Assembly (NCBI RefSeq): GCF_030704535.1
Contig: NC_081807.1
Span: 5,497,001 to 5,561,000, forward strand
Direction: 5' to 3'
Source of the DNA: Vitis vinifera
Taxonomy: Eukaryota > Streptophyta > Magnoliopsida > Vitales > Vitaceae
Length of the DNA: 64,000 nucleotides
Under the pieces are notes generated by a model, which was not told the origin of the DNA, did no database searches, and saw nothing but the letters and a program-made list of their open reading frames with translations. The number at the start of each line of letters is the position of its first letter. Position 1 is the first letter of the stretch. A program made the position numbers and the translations under genes. Shown here piece by piece: positions 60,138 to 64,000 of this stretch.

Positions 60138-63100
60138 CTAGCTCTTAGGGTACTCAAAAACAAGACCTTCAGCTACACTCCTTGCTCTTGCATGACTAAA
60201 AAGCTTGCTAACAATTGCCAATGCAAATTCTATTGCAGTTGCAAGCCCCCTGCTTGTAATCAGCTTGCCGTCAATAACTACCCTAGCTCCCTCCACTACT
60301 TCATTGGTGAGCTTGCTAGCTACAGAGGGATGAGCGGTGGCTCTTTTACCCTGTTTTTGGCCAAGGAAGCATAAGTGTATAATACCACTGTTTAGAAGCA
60401 TGCATACATCAACTTGTCTCGACTTACCTTGAGTAACCCTTGTCTATGTAAGACTGTTGGCGAGGAGCAGATTGCTCCATATATTCTTCCTGCTGATCCT
60501 TGTTCTTTGAGCATCTTCTTCAGAACCTTGGATTTGTGCAGCCGCTCAGCACCAGCAATCCCCCCCTGAAATTTGGAATTAACCAACCTGTCAGCAATGT
60601 GGATTGAGTAGAAAAGACAGTCACTTTAAGGTTTATTATGTCCAGATTTTGAATTACAACAGTGGGGAACACAATGCATTCTTGAAAAAACAAATTGTGT
60701 GTCCAGACACATCATTCCAAATAATGGATAAGTGTACCAAAATACAAAATAACTAGAATGCACATGTGAATGAAGTTGAAAGGATTGGAAATGTACCAGA
60801 CTATCAATATCTGAGAGAGTAAACAGGTATTTAACCAAGAAGTGATTATTCCTAGAATCTACAACAAAATCAGTAGCAGACAACTGCATTTACCAGATAT
60901 TCAGCATAACTGGAAATTAGCAGCATGTCCTTACTGACCCAATGGTCCCAAGCAATATAGAAAAATATTAAGAGAATTTTGAGATTTCATTCTGACTCCA
61001 AGCAACACACACACACACACATATATATATAACCAAAACCAGCAGTGCCATGAAATGCCAAAGGACAAAATCAAAATCTTACGAAGAATCTTTGACTTCT
61101 GATAATTCTACTGAGAAAACTAGAAATCAAAGAGAACAATTAGATTTTCAAGGCTTTCTGTTTGTCTCACCGGAAGAATGATCAAGTCATAAATTGATTC
61201 AGCAGCATTATCAATTGACTTGTCAGCTATAAGTTTAATGCCTCGAGATGCTAAAATCTGCAAAGATTTCTCAACTGAAGCAACCACAACATCCACCTTT
61301 GCTCGCCGTAGAATATCTACAACTGTAACCACTTCAATTTCTTCAGAACCATTTGCAACTGGGACAAGAACCTGTGACATACTTGAATGATGAGAAAATA
61401 TCGAGTTTAGAGGGCTAAAATTAGACAGAAGAAAAGAAAAAGCACTGTGACCATTGGAGCCCGATGAATCTAAACAAACATTATGGGAAGTGTTTCAGTT
61501 TACAGGAATTGGGGGAATCAGCAAAACATAAACAGAACATTTGGATGAACAATTTGGAAAAATGTGCAAATAGAACTGAACACACTACAATATTTGCACA
61601 CAGATCATGATAATTGGGAAAACAAATTCAATGCTGGAAATCATTATAGCCTTCAGATTCACACCCTCTACTGATAAGAAAGTTCACCATAAAAGAAGAA
61701 TCTCTGCAAACAAGACTATTGAATGGCTACAAATGTAGACAAATGAAAACAGCCACTTTGATGTTAAACATCCCATGATTCCCATCACATGTTATACAAG
61801 AAGCAGAAAGATTAACACTCCTAATATGGTGAAAGCTCTTAAGACATTAACCCTAACCCTGAAAATGCCAGTCTGGTTCAACTATAGATGCAACATTGTA
61901 GAAGCAACTTCTTCCAATAATATAGTGTAAGCACATACTTGCTTCAAGATTTCTAGTGAAAACTATGAAAGGGGATGAACAAACCGCAATCTGGTGTCTG
62001 TTATTTCACTTTTGGTGTGGAACAGGGTAACACTGGAAACAAAAACAGATAAAATCCTGGACCTCAATTAGAAGGTTGAGCAATAGTGATCATATGTTTA
62101 GTCAAACATGTTCTAACGGACAAAACATATCATATGCCAAGTTATCTGGATCAATATATTCCAATGGATCTAAAGGAACTTTGTACTGTAAATCCTTGAT
62201 GACCACCTACCACTACAACAAATGCTAGAATATGTGAACTTAATGTTACTTAGTAACTAATACAAAATCCAATTTAGTCACGTTAATAACCAAAGTTCAA
62301 GCCACAAAAGTCGGATCCAAGACATGAAACCACAAAAGCAAGTAACCTCAAAAAATACCCCAAAACCAACAATCATATCCACTGAACCCTTGACAAAATA
62401 GTTGAGAATAAAAGGAATACTTACATGAGGACTATGATCAACTGACCATTCAACTTCATTAAACTCTTCCTTTTTATGATTGTCCTCAGCAGTACGCATC
62501 AGCTGACATGAAAGACACAAAATAGAGTTAGCTCAAGCTGATTAGCCACATAATACATTTAAAGAAAAGGAAAAGACACATAAGGGGAAAAGAGAGAGAT
62601 CAAAGTCCATCTGTTGATCAGAAAATAGTTGACACTTCACACACAATATTTAAATAGAGAATATTGATAGCAATGGCACAAAACAATAGTACAATGAGTT
62701 ACACAGTACAGTAGTAGGTCTCACCAACAATTCTCCAACCTCCTTGGCTACAGACTCTCCAAAAAGTTGATCAACTAATGCTAAAGCAAACTCAAAAGCA
62801 GTTCCGGGGCCTCTGCTTGTTGTGAGCTCCCCAGAAACTTGTAGATTTGATTTAACAGCCCTGAAGGTTGGAAGCTTGTCCATGAATGCTGGGTGACAAG
62901 TCATCTTGCACAAGAAACTACATCCAAATCAGCCAACCAAATACATTCCTACATTCAAATTCATTAGAACTTGATCAAAAGACAAAGCACCTAACTTACC
63001 TGTTTTCTTCTCAGAAGGCCCCATGGTTGAAGTGTAATGGCTGGAGCAGCACATATAGCACCATACAGCCTTTTTTCCTCAGCGTGTTTGCTAGTAATTT

Positions 63101-64000
63101 TCCGGAGAATTTCACTATCCCTCAATCGTGCAGAGCCCGGCATTCCTCCCTTAAACAATGCACATGATATAAGCCATTTATAAAATATCAAACCAGATCA
63201 GAAGAATAAACATCGCAAAAGGGAAAACAAATAACAACAATTGATTTCATCAATTGGGAAATGCAAACATAAAAAGAACAAGAAATCTAAAGCTATGTCT
63301 GGTTCTAGGAAAGCACTAATGAAAGGAAAAAAAATGTTAAGGAAAACCATTTTCTCATGATAGGTTTTACTATGAAAAATACGGAAAAGAAGCAAATATG
63401 ATTAAAACTACTTGGAAACTTATGCATTTTCAAATTATTTAATTTTTATGTAAAAAAACTTAAATATGTTAATGAGTTTGACATACCATATAAAAATAAT
63501 TTATTGATTCTAAATCTGTTTTTAAAATTTTTCTTTACTTTTTCTTTCCTTCTATTTTCCTCTTTATTTTTTTCCCTTGCATTTTACCTCAAATTTGCAT
63601 AACCAAACATGGCCTAAAGAACTAGAATTTTTCCTCCAATTTTGAGTACTAGTTGCTTCTCTTCAATGGCCCTACCAATTAATGCAGGATCCTCATCTAA
63701 CACCACAAGCCCCTAAAACTCTTTGCTTCAAACAGTTGATAGGAACTTCTCTAACCTTATTCTTTGCCAAAATCTCCAATTGTCAATCTAATAAATTCTA
63801 GTTACCATTATCAGGCAGCATTGCTGCAACCACTATCACAACAACCCCATTCTCCAATTCATGAATCATACGATGTATAAAATCAGCAATAATGAAATCT
63901 ACGTTCTTGAAAACTAACCGGCAAAGCTATGAGATCAAAAATTTCATCAGAGCATGTTGAGATGGAGGTATCAGCAACCAGTCTGGTGCCGCTAGAAGCC
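60138..64000 (-). CDS. DJ1C: DJ-1 family protein with two tandem domains (DJ1C type), 5' end outside window
   Basis: Seven exons seen on the minus strand: 63919-64000 (partial), 63000-63149, 62725-62904, 62425-62502, 61171-61371, 60428-60565 and 60138-60350, about 346 residues, all joined in frame in phase 0. Two DJ-1/PfpI domains are fused: the first enters from the window edge (DLIALP, then GGMPGSARL) and the second starts [12 protein letters not shown] in exon 61171-61371. Both keep the nucleophile-elbow cysteine, in GAICAAPA and GAICSSPT. The second also keeps the Glu of the SEEIE segment. The linker exon 62425-62502 is acidic. Plant DJ-1 proteins have glyoxalase or chaperone-like roles. 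The Arabidopsis two-domain DJ1C is plastid-targeted and needed for chloroplast development, and its place beside ABF3 agrees with this order. The transit peptide and the start are outside. Confidence 0.93.
61005..61030. repeat. (AC)8(AT)5 microsatellite in DJ1C intron
   Basis: AC run 61005-61020 directly followed by AT run 61021-61030. Confidence 0.9.

Noticed and set aside
1-64000. CRISPR array, bacterial operon, integrated virus or toxin system
   Set aside because: Looked for regular spaced repeats, capsid or replicase-like frames and compact operons; none found in this plant nuclear sequence.

Overview
This is a nuclear genome window from a eudicot plant. Multi-exon genes with GT-AG introns, long AT-rich intergenic stretches, LINE, SINE, LTR and MITE remnants, and plant-only gene families all point there. 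Grapevine (Vitis) or a close relative is my best guess, from the look of the proteins and repeats; I could not test it. No bacterial-type system, CRISPR array or virus was seen.

Genes, left to right: (1) CYP707A-type abscisic acid (ABA) 8'-hydroxylase, minus strand, 3' end cut by the window start; (2) ferredoxin-nitrite reductase NiR, minus, 4 exons; (3) N-glycan core alpha-1,3-fucosyltransferase (FUT11/FucTA type), minus, 7 exons; (4) a COR27/COR28-type cold- and clock-regulated protein, minus, 5 exons over 8.4 kb; (5) an intronless 820-residue PPR-DYW protein of the EMB2758 type, minus; (6) an ABF3/ABF4-type group A bZIP factor, plus, 4 coding exons; (7) a DJ1C-type protein with two DJ-1 domains, minus, 5' end beyond the window. 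I rebuilt exon boundaries by hand from reading frame, splice sites and family conservation. Every spliced gene stays in frame across all its junctions.

From remembered Arabidopsis loci, the order matches two separate segments: CYP707A4-FUT11-ABF4 (At3g19270-80-90) and COR28-EMB2758-ABF3-DJ1C (At4g33980, At4g33990, At4g34000, At4g34020). The window therefore looks like an unduplicated ancestral arrangement that Arabidopsis split between two paralogous regions. NiR is the extra gene. An ABA-degrading enzyme and an ABA-response factor lie about 54 kb apart, with a cold/clock regulator between them.

The gaps hold non-autonomous mobile DNA: a short Copia-like LTR element with degenerate ends and a primer-binding site (9805-11219), Tourist-like MITEs with TTA duplications, a second MITE family with a nested insertion, an inverted-repeat element, several copies of a dispersed unclassified repeat, and LINE 3' fragments in introns. 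A tRNA-derived SINE with a clear target duplication sits in ABF intron 1. Three GC-richer, G-box-bearing blocks stand out: 3.9-4.2 kb (upstream of CYP707A), 39.7-39.85 kb (COR27/28 promoter, with evening elements) and 49.8-50.2 kb (no gene assigned).
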